The notes under the pieces are model-generated. The model searched no databases, had not been told where the DNA came from, and saw only the letters and a program-made list of their open reading frames with translations. 64,000 bases of DNA from Azospirillum oleiclasticum (lineage in GTDB: Bacteria > Pseudomonadota > Alphaproteobacteria > Azospirillales > Azospirillaceae): assembly GCF_013423485.1 (NCBI RefSeq), contig NZ_JABFFR010000002.1, positions 1 through 64,000 of the forward strand, written 5' to 3'. How positions within the stretch are numbered: the stretch's first letter is position 1; each line of letters starts with the position of its first letter. Shown here one piece after another: positions 33,619-46,021 of the stretch. A program made the translations under genes and the position numbers.

Positions 33619-35163
33619 ATGACCGAGACCACCCAGCCCACCCCGGCCCGGCGGCGCCTTCGCAACACGGTGGCCGCGCTGATGCTGGGGACGACGGTCC
33701 TGACCGGCACCGCGCTCGTCGCCGGCTCGCCCGCCTCCTTTGCCGCCACCAGCGTCACCGAACCCGCCAACGCCAACACCGCGGCCCAGCTTCCCGGCAG
33801 CTTCGCGCCGCTGGTGCGGAAGGTGCAGCCGGCGGTCGTCACCATCATGGCCGCCCAGGGTGGCGGACACGCCGAGCGCACCGCCGAGGCGGAGCGTGGC
33901 GCCCCCGATCTGCCCTTCCCGCCGGGCTCCCCCTTCGAGGAGTTCTTCCGCCGCTTCCAGGATCAGCTCGCTCCCCAGCAGCGCCCGGAGCCGCGCGGTG
34001 AGCGCGGCGGGGTGTCGCTGGGCTCCGGCTTCATCATCGACGCGGGTGGCTATGTGGTCACCAACAACCACGTCGTCGATGGCGCCCGCGAGGTGACGGT
34101 CACGCTGGACGACGGCACCCGCCTGCCGGCGCAGGTCGTCGGCCATGACGAGAAGACGGATCTGGCGCTGCTGAAGGTGTCGTCCGACACGCCGCTCCCC
34201 TATCTGGCCTTCGGCGACAGCGACAAGGCGGCGGTCGGCGACTGGGTGCTCGCGGTCGGCAACCCCTTCGGGCTTGGCGGCACGGTGACCACCGGCATCG
34301 TCTCGGCGCGCGGGCGCAACATCAACGCCGGCCCCTACGACGACTTCATCCAGACCGACGCGGCGATCAACCGCGGCAATTCCGGCGGCCCGATGTTCAA
34401 CGCCGCGGGCGAGGTGATCGGCATCAACACGGCCATCTTCTCGCCGTCCGGCGGCTCGGTCGGCATCGGTTTCGCGATTCCCTCCAACCTCGCCAAGTCG
34501 GTGGTGGCGCAGCTCCGCGACCATGGGCATGTCGAGCGTGGCTGGCTGGGTGTGGCGGTGCAGCAGGTGACGCCGGAGCTGGCCGCCGGTCTCGGCCGCG
34601 ACAAGGCTGAGGGTGCGCTGGTCGCCCAGGTCACCCCCGGTAGCCCCGCCGACAAGGCCGGCCTGCACCAGGGCGACCTGATCCTCGGCTTCGACGGCAA
34701 GCCGGTGCACAGCATGCGTGACCTGACACTGCGCGTCGCCGAGACGAAGTCCGGCGAGTCGGTTCCGGTGCAGGTGCTGCGCGACGGGTCGGAGCGCACG
34801 GTGACGGTGGAGATCGGCCGTCTGAAGGAGGAGCGTGTGGCCTCGGCCGGCGGCCATCGTGGCGAGTCGGCGTCGGCGACCACGGTGAACGGGCTGGCGC
34901 TGGCCCCACTCACCGCCGCGGCGCGCGAGCGGCTGGGCATCGGCGCCGAGGTGAAGGGGGTGGTGGTCACCCGCGTGGATGGCGACGCCCCGATCCAGCC
35001 CGGCGACGTGATCGAGAAGGTCGGTGACGCCGCGGTCTCCAGCCCCGCGGAGGTGTCGAAGCACGTGCAGGAGGCGGAAAAGGCCGGCCGCAAGGCGGTC
35101 CTGCTGCTGGTCAACCGCGACGGCGCCGATACCTTCGTGGCCCTTCCGCTGCGCGCGGCGTGA
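33619..35163 (+). CDS. degP: DegP/HtrA-type periplasmic serine protease
   Basis: A 514-aa enzyme degrading or refolding damaged envelope proteins. A signal region (~1-45) precedes a trypsin-like domain with the complete triad H151 (T-N-N-H-V-V-D), D181 (T-D-L-A-L-L-K) and S255 (R-G-N-S-G-G-P). Two PDZ domains follow (~300-390 and ~425-505, G-D-L-I-L-G-F and G-D-V-I-E-K-V). The two-component pair starts 39 nt downstream in the same direction, so they may be co-regulated as an envelope-stress unit. Confidence 0.95.
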   Translation: MTETTQPTPARRRLRNTVAALMLGTTVLTGTALVAGSPASFAATSVTEPANANTAAQLPGSFAPLVRKVQPAVVTIMAAQGGGHAERTAEAERGAPDLPFPPGSPFEEFFRRFQDQLAPQQRPEPRGERGGVSLGSGFIIDAGGYVVTNNHVVDGAREVTVTLDDGTRLPAQVVGHDEKTDLALLKVSSDTPLPYLAFGDSDKAAVGDWVLAVGNPFGLGGTVTTGIVSARGRNINAGPYDDFIQTDAAINRGNSGGPMFNAAGEVIGINTAIFSPSGGSVGIGFAIPSNLAKSVVAQLRDHGHVERGWLGVAVQQVTPELAAGLGRDKAEGALVAQVTPGSPADKAGLHQGDLILGFDGKPVHSMRDLTLRVAETKSGESVPVQVLRDGSERTVTVEIGRLKEERVASAGGHRGESASATTVNGLALAPLTAAARERLGIGAEVKGVVVTRVDGDAPIQPGDVIEKVGDAAVSSPAEVSKHVQEAEKAGRKAVLLLVNRDGADTFVALPLRAA

Positions 35164-35202
35164 CGCGACCCCTTGGCCGCCGCCTTTCCGGGACGTACAT
35201 AG

Positions 35203-35889
35203 ATGGACATGAAAGTCCTCGTGATCGAAGACGACCGCCAGGCGGCGGCCTATCTCGCCAAGGGTCTGAAGGAGGCCGGGCACGTCGTGGACGTGGCCAA
35301 CGACGGCAAGGAGGGCCTGTTCCTTGCCGGGGCCGAGTTCTATGACGTGATGATCGTCGACCGCATGCTTCCCGGCCGCGACGGGCTGTCGCTGGTCGAG
35401 ATCCTGCGGGCGACCGGCAACGACACGCCCGTGCTGTTCCTGTCGGCGCTCGGCAGCGTCGACGACCGGGTGAAGGGTCTCAGGGCCGGTGGCGACGACT
35501 ACCTCACCAAGCCCTTCGCCTTTTCCGAGCTGCTGGCCCGCATGGAGGTGCTGGCGCGGCGGCGCGGCGGGGCGGCGCCCCAGACCCGGCTGAGCGTCGG
35601 CGATCTGGAGATGGACCTGCTCTCCCGCACGGTGAAGCGGGCGGGGCGGCCGATCGAGCTGCTGCCGCGCGAGTTCGCGCTGCTGGAATACCTCATGCGC
35701 AACGCCGGCAGCGTGGTGACCCGTACCATGATGCTGGAGAATGTCTGGGACTATCACTTCGATCCCCAGACCAACGTCATCGATGTGCACATCGCGCGGC
35801 TGCGCCAGAAGATCGACAAGGATTTTCCGGCCCCGCTGATCCACACCGTGCGCGGGGCCGGCTACAGCCTGCGCGTGCCGGATGCCTGA
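35203..35889 (+). CDS. OmpR-family response regulator
   Basis: A 228-aa regulator. The receiver domain has the acidic pair in I-E-D-D and phosphoacceptor D53 (I-V-D-R-M-L-P-G), with K in L-T-K-P-F. The C-terminal winged helix (~125-225, L-L-P-R-E-F-A-L-L-E-Y-L, V-D-V-H-I-A-R-L-R-Q-K-I style end) binds DNA. It overlaps the histidine kinase gene by 8 nt and follows degP. Confidence 0.94.
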   Translation: MDMKVLVIEDDRQAAAYLAKGLKEAGHVVDVANDGKEGLFLAGAEFYDVMIVDRMLPGRDGLSLVEILRATGNDTPVLFLSALGSVDDRVKGLRAGGDDYLTKPFAFSELLARMEVLARRRGGAAPQTRLSVGDLEMDLLSRTVKRAGRPIELLPREFALLEYLMRNAGSVVTRTMMLENVWDYHFDPQTNVIDVHIARLRQKIDKDFPAPLIHTVRGAGYSLRVPDA

Positions 35890-37303
35890 TCGGGCGTCGG
35901 TGCGGCTGCACCTCACCACCACCTTCAAGCTCTCGCTCCTTTATCTCGGGCTGTTCGTCGCGTCGGTCAGCGTGATCCTGTGGGCGGCCTACCGTTCCAC
36001 CGCCGGCTTTCTGGAGCAGGAGATCGGCGAGACCATCACGGTGGAGGTCGAGGCGCTGAAGGACCAGTATCTCCGCGCCGGGCTGCCGGGGCTGGTGGAG
36101 GTGGTGCGGGCCCGCAGCTCCATCCCGCACAACAACTCCATCTACCTGCTGCTGGCACCCAACGGGCAGATCCTGGCCGGCAACCTGTCGGGCTGGCCGG
36201 ACGGCACCTGGCACGAGGACGGCACGGTGCATTTCAAGGTCGCGGAGTATGGCGGCACCGAGGACCATCCGGCGACCGCCCAGGCGGTCGGCTTCACCCT
36301 GCCGGGGCAGTTCCGGCTGCTGGTCGGGCGCGACATGAGCGAGATCGACCAGCTCCGCGACCGCATGGCGGCGTCGCTGGGCTGGATCCTCACCATCACC
36401 GCCGCACTCGGCCTGATCGGCGGCGGGCTGACCAGCCGCAGCGCGCTGCGGCGGATCGAGGCGATCAACCGCACCACCCGCCGCATCATGGCCGGCGATC
36501 TGTCCGGTCGCGTGGCGGGGGTGGGCAACGGCGACGAGATCGACCGGCTGGCCGGCAACCTCAACGCCATGCTCGACCAGATCGAGCGGCTGATGAACAG
36601 CGTGCGGCAGGTGACGGACAGCATCGCCCACGATCTGCGCACCCCTTTGAGCCGCCTGCGCACCCGCATCGAGCTGGTGCTGCTGAAGGAGACCGACGAT
36701 CCCGAGGTCTACCGCGCCGCCCTCCAGGAGTCGCTGGTGGAGGCGGACCGGCTGCTCGACACCTTCAAGGCGCTGCTGTCCATCGCCGAAGCCGAATCCG
36801 GCACCCGCCGCAACGATTTCAGGCCGGTGGAGCTGGCCGACACCGCGCATCTCGTGGCCGACCTCTACGAGCCGCTGGCGGAGGAGTCCGGCCTGACCTT
36901 CACCGCCGAGGTGCGCGGCCGGCCGCTGGTGCAGGGCAACGACCAGCTCCTCTCGCAGGCGATCGCCAACCTGCTGGACAACGCCATCAAATACACGCCG
37001 GCCGGCGGGCGCGTGTCGCTGGTGGTGGACGGCAAGACGGCGAACCAGGGGGCAGCGATCACCGTGACCGACAGCGGCCCCGGCATCCCGCCCGAGATGC
37101 GCGAGAAGGTGCTGGGCCGCTTCGTCCGGCTGGACCAGTCCCGCAACACGCCGGGCAACGGTCTGGGCCTCAGCCTCGTCGCCGCGGTCGCCCGCCTGCA
37201 CGACGCCCGTCTGGTGCTCGACGACGCCAACCCCGGCCTGAAGATCAGCCTGATCCTGCCGCCGCAGGCGGCGGTGAAGCGGATCGAGAGCGTGGCGGCG
37301 TAA
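35882..37303 (+). CDS. Sensor histidine kinase partner of the OmpR-type regulator
   Basis: A 473-aa kinase with two membrane helices (about 15-36 and 163-185) flanking a ~125-residue periplasmic sensor, a HAMP domain, the HisKA phosphoacceptor (S-I-A-H-D-L-R-T-P-L-S, His near 250) and an HATPase domain (L-L-D-N-A-I-K-Y, G-P-G-I-P, G-N-G-L-G-L-S-L). The 8-nt overlap with the regulator indicates a cognate pair. The signal is unknown; the degP neighbour suggests envelope stress. Confidence 0.93.
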   Translation: MPDRASVRLHLTTTFKLSLLYLGLFVASVSVILWAAYRSTAGFLEQEIGETITVEVEALKDQYLRAGLPGLVEVVRARSSIPHNNSIYLLLAPNGQILAGNLSGWPDGTWHEDGTVHFKVAEYGGTEDHPATAQAVGFTLPGQFRLLVGRDMSEIDQLRDRMAASLGWILTITAALGLIGGGLTSRSALRRIEAINRTTRRIMAGDLSGRVAGVGNGDEIDRLAGNLNAMLDQIERLMNSVRQVTDSIAHDLRTPLSRLRTRIELVLLKETDDPEVYRAALQESLVEADRLLDTFKALLSIAEAESGTRRNDFRPVELADTAHLVADLYEPLAEESGLTFTAEVRGRPLVQGNDQLLSQAIANLLDNAIKYTPAGGRVSLVVDGKTANQGAAITVTDSGPGIPPEMREKVLGRFVRLDQSRNTPGNGLGLSLVAAVARLHDARLVLDDANPGLKISLILPPQAAVKRIESVAA

Positions 37304-37313
37304 ACGGCGGGGA

Positions 37314-37934
37314 TCAGGCTCCTGCGTTGCCTGGCCGGACGAAGGCGGCCCGCGCCCTGTCCACCGCGTCGCGCACCACGCAGCCTTCGGCGTGATCGTT
37401 GATCAGCCCCATGGCCTGCATGAAGGCGAAGACGGTCGTCGGACCGACGAAGGACCAGCCACGCTTCTTCAGGTCCTTCGACAGGGCGACCGAGGCGGGC
37501 GAGGTGGATGCGCTCTGCGGGGGGCCGAGCTCGGCGGAGGATGGCTCGAAACGCCAGACATGGGCGGCCAGCGATCCCTCCGTCTCCACCAATTCCAGCG
37601 CGCGGCGCGCGTTGTTGATCACGGCTTCGATCTTGCCGCGGTGGCGGACAATGCCGTCGTTTTTCAGGAGCCGGTCCACGTCCGCCGCCGTGAAGCCGGC
37701 GATCCGCTCGAACGCGAACCCCTCGAAGGCGGCCCGGAAGTTCTCCCGCTTGGCGAGGATTGTGCGCCAGCTCAGGCCGGACTGGAATCCCTCCAGGCAC
37801 AGCTTCTCGAACAGGCGATGGTCGTCATCGACGGGAAACCCCCATTCCGTGTCGTGATAGGCGAAGAACTCCGGTGCCGCCGCGCACCAGCGGCAGCGCG
37901 GGCGTCCGTCGGGTCCGGGAATCGTGGTTGTCAT
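37314..37934 (-). CDS. tag: DNA-3-methyladenine glycosylase I
   Basis: A 206-aa base-excision repair enzyme removing 3-methyladenine. The zinc-binding Cys of R-C-R-W-C and His of Y-H-D-T-E-W-G are near the N-terminus, with the matching C-terminal I-N-D-H-A-E-G-C. Conserved W-R-T-I-L-A-K-R-E-N-F-R and S-F-V-G-P-T-T-V-F-A-F-M-Q also mark the Tag family. It lies 3 nt downstream of the YCII gene, third in the tetR operon, and converges on the kinase gene. Confidence 0.94.
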   Translation of the reverse strand: MTTTIPGPDGRPRCRWCAAAPEFFAYHDTEWGFPVDDDHRLFEKLCLEGFQSGLSWRTILAKRENFRAAFEGFAFERIAGFTAADVDRLLKNDGIVRHRGKIEAVINNARRALELVETEGSLAAHVWRFEPSSAELGPPQSASTSPASVALSKDLKKRGWSFVGPTTVFAFMQAMGLINDHAEGCVVRDAVDRARAAFVRPGNAGA

Positions 37935-37937
37935 CGC

Positions 37938-38225
37938 TCAGGCTTTCAGAAAGGCCAGACGATCATCGACACGGCCCGGCGTGATCGCGACGATGTCGGC
38001 ATCGACGACGGCCTCGCTCACGAAGGGATCATCCCGCAGCCGCGCTTCGAGGTCCCCGCGCGTGATGTTGTGGGCGAGGACCGCACCGCCGGCGCCGCCG
38101 TCCAGGCCGCCAACCAGCAGAAAGACGCCATCGGCAAAGCCGCGCCGGATCCAGGCGTTGTGGCCGTCCATGTGCGCGGGGGCCTGCGCCCTGTTTGCGG
38201 AGAATCGGAGCGTGACGAGGAACAT
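37938..38225 (-). CDS. YCII-domain protein
   Basis: A 95-aa protein starting at 38225 with M-F-L-V-T-L-R-F, then H-N-A-W-I-R-R-G-F, a Gly-rich turn and D-P-F-V-S-E-A-V-V-D-A-D-I-V, the YCII ferredoxin-like fold. Such proteins may be small dehydratase-like enzymes, but no role is fixed. It lies 14 nt after tetR and 3 nt before tag, forming a three-gene operon. Confidence 0.82.
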   Translation of the reverse strand: MFLVTLRFSANRAQAPAHMDGHNAWIRRGFADGVFLLVGGLDGGAGGAVLAHNITRGDLEARLRDDPFVSEAVVDADIVAITPGRVDDRLAFLKA

Positions 38226-38239
38226 GGGGCGAGGCTCCT

Positions 38240-38845
38240 TCAAGGCTGCGGTCTGGTCTCGGAAGTTGGGCGGTCCTGGTGGGGGCGCTGGGCTTCCACC
38301 CAGGCGAGGAGGTCCTCCACCTCCCGCTGGATGAAGCCCTCGTCCTGGAAGGCCGTCGCCAGGGTCGCGATGCCCTGGCTGCGCATCAGCGCGTGCAGGG
38401 CGAGCGCGTCGGCATCGGCCTCGCGCCCGAGTGCGGCGAACTGGAGGGACAGCCAGCGGCGGAACAACATGAAGAGCTTGGCCGCATCGTCCTTCGCGAC
38501 GTGGCGGAGCTTGGACAACTCGTCGCACAGGGTGCCGACGGGGCAGCCGTACAGCATGATCCGCGCGCGGTTCATGATGAGGATGCGGACGAAACTGCGG
38601 ATGCGCTCCACCGGGTCTGGTGTCGCCCCCTCCCAGCCATCCAGCATCGCTTCCGTGTTGGCAAGACGCAGGGCGATCACGGCGCCGAGCAGATCGTCCT
38701 TCGTGCGGAAATGATAATAGAAGTTGCCGCGCGAGAGGCGAACCGCCGCGGCGATGTCCGCGAAGGAGGTCGCCTCGAACCCCTGCTCGTAGAAGAGCCG
38801 GTCGGCGACCTCGACGATCTGCGCCCGTGTGATCGCTGCCCCCAT
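38240..38845 (-). CDS. TetR/AcrR-family repressor
   Basis: A 201-aa regulator. The N-terminal helix-turn-helix (T-S-F-A-D-I-A-A-A-V-R-L-S-R-G-N-F-Y-Y-H-F) is typical, and the remaining helical domain (~65-190) would bind ligand. It heads the tetR-YCII-tag operon, and an 18-bp-arm palindrome lies 20 bp upstream of its start, so autorepression is likely. The ligand is unknown. Confidence 0.92.
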   Translation of the reverse strand: MGAAITRAQIVEVADRLFYEQGFEATSFADIAAAVRLSRGNFYYHFRTKDDLLGAVIALRLANTEAMLDGWEGATPDPVERIRSFVRILIMNRARIMLYGCPVGTLCDELSKLRHVAKDDAAKLFMLFRRWLSLQFAALGREADADALALHALMRSQGIATLATAFQDEGFIQREVEDLLAWVEAQRPHQDRPTSETRPQP

Positions 38846-38865
38846 CCCTTTGCCGTCTTGCCCTT

Positions 38866-38913
38866 TTTCTAGGTCAATCGTCCCAGATGTTTGTAGGACG
38901 GTTGACCTAGAAA
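38866..38913. promoter_or_regulatory. Large palindromic operator upstream of tetR
   Basis: Arms TTTCTAGGTCAATCGTCC (38866-38883) and GGACGGTTGACCTAGAAA (38896-38913) match at 17 of 18 positions across a 12-bp spacer. Each arm contains TTGACC, reading outward, which may double as a -35 box. The size and position suit binding of two TetR dimers. Confidence 0.7.
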
Positions 38914-38941
38914 CGCAACCGTGTTCACCGGCCGCCCGCGC

Positions 38942-38966
38942 AAAAAAAGCCCGCCTTGCGGCGGGC
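38942..38966 (-). terminator. Orphan intrinsic terminator on the minus strand
   Basis: GCCCGCC and GGCGGGC (38949-38966, TTGC loop) form a 7-bp hairpin that, read leftward, is followed by seven T's (38948-38942). No annotated leftward gene ends here: the next one upstream is rightward AI-2E. It may end an unannotated short transcript from 38967-39160. Confidence 0.65.
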
Positions 38967-39163
38967 CAAGGGCAACATCAGCGAGAATGACTCCAGTGAG
39001 CGGAACCTCGATGGCGTCACACTGAATGTAGATGCCCGTTCGCTCCCTTACAGTCTTCATCTCCGTACTAAGCCGTTCGGTGGGGGTGGGGCGCAGGGAT
39101 GGAAGCTGCGGCACCCGGCGGGGTTCTGGACGTTGTCTCGCGAGGAATGCGCGGAGGAACGGG

Positions 39164-40210
39164 ATGGACGGCAGGGTCGGGGTAGAGCGGGAACGGGCCG
39201 GACGGCCGGGTGCGAACTGGGACGAGCTGCGCGTCTTCACCTGGAAGGTGCTGATCGTCGCCCTGATCGGCGGCTTGCTGTTCGTGGGTTGGCAGGTGGC
39301 GGACGCGCTGCTGCTGGTGTTCGCCGGGGTGCTTCTGGCGATCCTGCTGTTGCGGGCGACGGGGGGTGTGCGCGGGTTGACCGGGTTGTCGCAGGCGCCC
39401 GCCTTCGGGATCGTGCTGGTGGTGCTGGCGGCGGTGACGGTGGCCGGCTTCTGGTTCATGGGATCGACGCTGGCGGCGCAGTTCTCACAACTGTCGGACC
39501 AGCTTTCGGCCGGCATCAAGCAGCTTCCCGAGGAGGTGCGCAGCCAGATCACCGACGGGTCGCTGTCGACGGCTCTGATCAGCCGGCTGCGCACGGCGGC
39601 CACGGGGCTGATGACCTTCCTGGCCGACGTGGTCGTCGTGGTGTTCGCGGGGATCTATCTGGCCGCCTCCCCCGGCCTGTACCGGCGCGGGCTGGTGCTG
39701 CTGGTGCCACCCTCCGGTCACGACCGCGCGCACGAGGTGCTGGACGCGACCGGTGAGGCGCTTTGGAAATGGCTGATCGGCCAGCTGATCTCCATGGCTC
39801 TGGTCGGCATGCTCACGTACGCGGCGCTGCTGACGCTGGGCATGCCGGCGGCGCTCGCCCTGGCGGTGGTGGCCGCGGCGCTGGAGTTCATCCCGCTGAT
39901 CGGCCCGATCCTGGCGGCCATGCCGGCCATCCTCATCGGCTTCGCGGTGGGTCCGACGACGGCGCTGTGGGTGGCCGGCGCCTACCTCCTCATCCAGCAG
40001 GTGGAGGGCAACCTGATCCAGCCGCTGGTGCAGAAGAAGGTGGTCAGCCTGCCGCCGGTGATCACCATTGCGGCGGTGGTGGCGGCCGGCACGCTGTTCG
40101 GGGTGATGGGCCTTTTTCTGGCGGCACCCCTGGCGGTGGTGACCCTGGTGCTGGTGAATTTCCTGTATGTACGGGACAGCCTGGGCGAACGCCCGCGCTT
40201 CCCCGACTGA
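39164..40210 (+). CDS. AI-2E family transporter
   Basis: A 348-aa membrane protein with about eight helices, including V-L-I-V-A-L-I-G-G-L-L-F-V-G and the conserved G-P-I-L-A-A-M-P-A-I-L-I-G. The middle region and Q-V-E-G-N-L-I-Q-P-L-V mark the UPF0118/AI-2E family. I chose the ATG at 39164, after GGAGGA; the long upstream frame to 39032 is not hydrophobic and lies in the tetR intergenic region. Most members are not quorum-signal transporters; substrate unknown. Confidence 0.9.
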   Translation: MDGRVGVERERAGRPGANWDELRVFTWKVLIVALIGGLLFVGWQVADALLLVFAGVLLAILLLRATGGVRGLTGLSQAPAFGIVLVVLAAVTVAGFWFMGSTLAAQFSQLSDQLSAGIKQLPEEVRSQITDGSLSTALISRLRTAATGLMTFLADVVVVVFAGIYLAASPGLYRRGLVLLVPPSGHDRAHEVLDATGEALWKWLIGQLISMALVGMLTYAALLTLGMPAALALAVVAAALEFIPLIGPILAAMPAILIGFAVGPTTALWVAGAYLLIQQVEGNLIQPLVQKKVVSLPPVITIAAVVAAGTLFGVMGLFLAAPLAVVTLVLVNFLYVRDSLGERPRFPD

Positions 40211-40280
40211 CCCGGCGCGGAACCCGGCGCCGTCCGGACGGTTCACATCGGCTGTACCCAGATGGTTCGGGAAGGGCACC

Positions 40281-40490
40281 ATGGCGCATGTTCTGGAGAT
40301 CCGCGGCAACGCCGTCGTCGGCAACGACGACAGGGACGACACCTATCTGCCCCCGGGCACGCCCATCCAGCGGCCGGACGGCCATTACGTCAGCTTCGGC
40401 ATGGATGTCGAAGGCCCTTACAGCCGGGACGAGGCGGAGGCCCGATTGCAGCGGCTGAAGCGGGCGACGGACGAGGAGCTGGGCCGCTGA
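40281..40490 (+). CDS. Small hypothetical protein (69 aa)
   Basis: Starts at ATG 40281 after GAAGGG. The sequence M-A-H-V-L-E-I-R-G-N-A-V-V-G with two acidic clusters and a basic helical C-terminus (A-E-A-R-L-Q-R-L-K-R-A) looks like a folded cytoplasmic protein. No motif identifies it. It converges on the hybrid kinase with a 12-bp gap. Confidence 0.6.
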   Translation: MAHVLEIRGNAVVGNDDRDDTYLPPGTPIQRPDGHYVSFGMDVEGPYSRDEAEARLQRLKRATDEELGR

Positions 40491-40502
40491 ACGCCGCCGC
40501 CG

Positions 40503-43000
40503 TCACCCTCCGTTCAGGCTTCGGCGGACGGTGGCCTGCAGTGTCTCCGGCTGGATCGGCTTGTGGAGCAGGGCGCACTGCGCCGCGGCGGCCTCCCGCA
40601 GGCGGTCGGACGAGGTGTCGCCGGTCAGCAGGATGCCGGGCAGCTCCTGGCCCAGGCGGGCGCGCGCACGGTCCATGACCTGGAGCCCCGTCTCGCCATC
40701 CGGCAGGCGGTAGTCGGCCAGCACGATGTCGGGCATCAAGCCGCCCTCGATGCGGTCCGCCGCCTCCGCGGCGGTGCCTGCCTCGACCACGCGGTAGCCC
40801 CAGTCCTCCAGCATCAGGGTCAGGGCCATGCGGATGACCGCGTCGTCCTCCACCAGCAGGACCAGCCCGTCGGCGGCGGGCGGACCGGCGACCGGTGCCT
40901 CGCTCTCCGCCGGCTCGACACGCGGCGGCGGGGCGGCCGGGACCAGTGGGAAGCTGATCAAGAAGCGCGAGCCGCGTCCCAGCACGGAGGTCACATCGAT
41001 GGACCCGCCGAGCATCGCGACGAGGCGGCGGGCGATGGACAGCCCCATGCCGAGCCCTTCGCTGCGGTTCCGGGCGGCGTTGCCCACCTGGTAGAAGTCC
41101 TGGAAGATCCGGTCGATCTGGTCCTCGGCGATGCCGATGCCGGTGTCCCACACCTCCAGCCGCACCCGCCCGTCGCGCCGCCGCGCGCCGAACAGCACAC
41201 GGCCATGGCGGGTGTAGCGGATGGCGTTGGACAGCAGGTTGCGGATGACGCGCTCCAGCAACGGCCCGTCGGTGGGCAGCGTCAGTTTCACCGGCACGGT
41301 GTCGAGCCGCAGCCCCTTGGACGCCGCCACCGGCGCGAATTCCCGGTGCAGCCGGTCCATCATGTGGCCGAGGGGAACCGGCGCGATCACCGGCGTGACC
41401 AGCCCGGCCTCCAGCCGCGAGATATCGAGAAGAGCATCCAGAAGCCCACCCAGCGACACCACCGTGTCGCGCAACTGCTCGGCCAGGCGGCGCGTGTGCG
41501 GTGCGAGGTCGTGCTTCAGCACCAGCCCCGCCAGCAGCAGCAAGGCCTGCACCGGCTGGCGCAGGTCGTGGCTGGCGGACGCGATGAAACGCTCCTTGGC
41601 GCTGAGCGCGGCGGACAGGTCGCGCTCCAGCGACTTCAGCGCGGTCACGTCGGTCACCGCGGACACCACGGATTCGACGCGGCCGGCAGCGTCCATCACC
41701 GGATAGCTGGACAGGCGCAGCCACAACGTCTCGGCCCCGCCGTCGTCGCCGGTGACGCCGACGACCCGGTCGATCACCGCACGGCCGTTGCTCACCGCCT
41801 CGGCGGCCGGGGAGAAGCCGGTGAGGCGCAGACCGTCGGCCCCCACGAAGCGGCGCCCGGTGGACGCGCCGTCGGCCGGGAAGCGCGGGCCGTCCAGGGC
41901 CGCGCGCGGATCCACCAGCGGTTCGGCCGGGCCGGTCAACAGCCGCTCGCCCATGCCGTTGGCGATCAGCACGCGGCCGCCCGCGTCGCGCATCACCAGC
42001 GCCTCGTGCAGCGCCTGCACCATCGTGCGGTGGCGCTCCTCCGACGTGCCCAGCGTGCGCTGGGTCTCGATGCGGGCGGTGACGTCGCGCAGAGCGATGA
42101 CGCCGCCGGTGATGCGCCCGAACTCCAGGATGGGGGAGACGGTGAACTCGGCGATCACGCTGCCGCCGCCCTTGCGGTGGACGCGCTGCTCCGACACCTG
42201 CCGGGCGCGGCCATCGGCGAGCGCCAGCATCACCGCGTCCGTACCCTCCGACGAGCCGTCGCCGACGAAGAGCTGGGTGACGCTGCGACCGGCCAGCTCC
42301 GACGCCGGGAATCCGGTGATCGTCTGCGCCGCGGTGTTGGCGAAGGTCATGCGCGCGTCGGCGTCCAACCCGATGATGCCGTCGGCCACCGATTGCAGGA
42401 TGTGGTGGTAGGCCGCGCGCGCCCGCTCCGCCTCGTCGCGTGCGGCCTGCACGGCGCGCATCCAGGCGTTGCGCTCGGTCACGTCGGTCACCGTGAACAG
42501 CAGATCGCCCTTCTCGCCGTCCTCCAGCGCCACCGGGTGGGCGTCGGTGAGGCCGTCGATGCTGCCTTGCGCGCCGATGTAGCGGTACTCCTGCCGCGTC
42601 CAGGTGCCGGTGTCGCGCAGACGCTGGAGCGACGCGAACAGGCGGTTATGGTCGACCGGATCGACCAGCAGGGTCAGCGGCCGGCCGCGCAGACGGCGCT
42701 GTCCCAGCCCGAACTGACGCTCCGCCGAAAGGTTCGCCTCACCCACGATGCCGGCCGCGTTGACCGTGAAGCAGGCGAGCGGCAGCGACCGGAAGAGCTG
42801 CATATACTCCTGGCGCGACGCTTCCAGCGCTTGCTGGGCACCGCGCAGCTCCTCGTTCTGGATCTCCAGCTCGGCCTGATGGACGTACAGCTCGTGGACC
42901 ACCTCCTTGAAGGTGGAGGCCGGAACCCTGGCCGTTTCGAAACTTCCATCCACGAGGAGCTCTTCGGCGCGGCGGCGCAGACGCTCGACCCGACTTTCGC

Positions 43001-43004
<4 letters not shown>
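40503..43004 (-). CDS. Multi-PAS hybrid histidine kinase with C-terminal receiver
   Basis: An 833-aa soluble hybrid kinase. An N-terminal coiled coil (H-E-L-Y-V-H-Q-A-E-L-E-I-Q-N-E-E-L) leads into several PAS domains (~65-455). HisKA carries H479 (S-A-S-H-D-L-R-Q-P-V-Q), followed by HATPase (L-L-S-N-A-I-R-Y-T, G-L-G-M-G-L-S-I-A) and a receiver with D764 (L-A-D-Y-R-L-P). No DNA-binding domain. It starts 4 nt inside the CheB-CheR-PAS gene, indicating translational coupling and a joint pathway. Confidence 0.92.

Positions 43005-46021
<3,017 letters not shown>

Noticed and set aside
33229-35928. 899-codon minus-strand open frame
   Set aside because: Antisense to degP and the response regulator, both with full catalytic motifs.
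38869-39603. Minus-strand frame ending in M-K-T-V-R-E-R-T-G-I-Y
   Set aside because: It crosses a perfect intrinsic terminator and the tetR operator and overlaps the AI-2E gene start; not plausible as a coding gene, although an RNA there remains possible.
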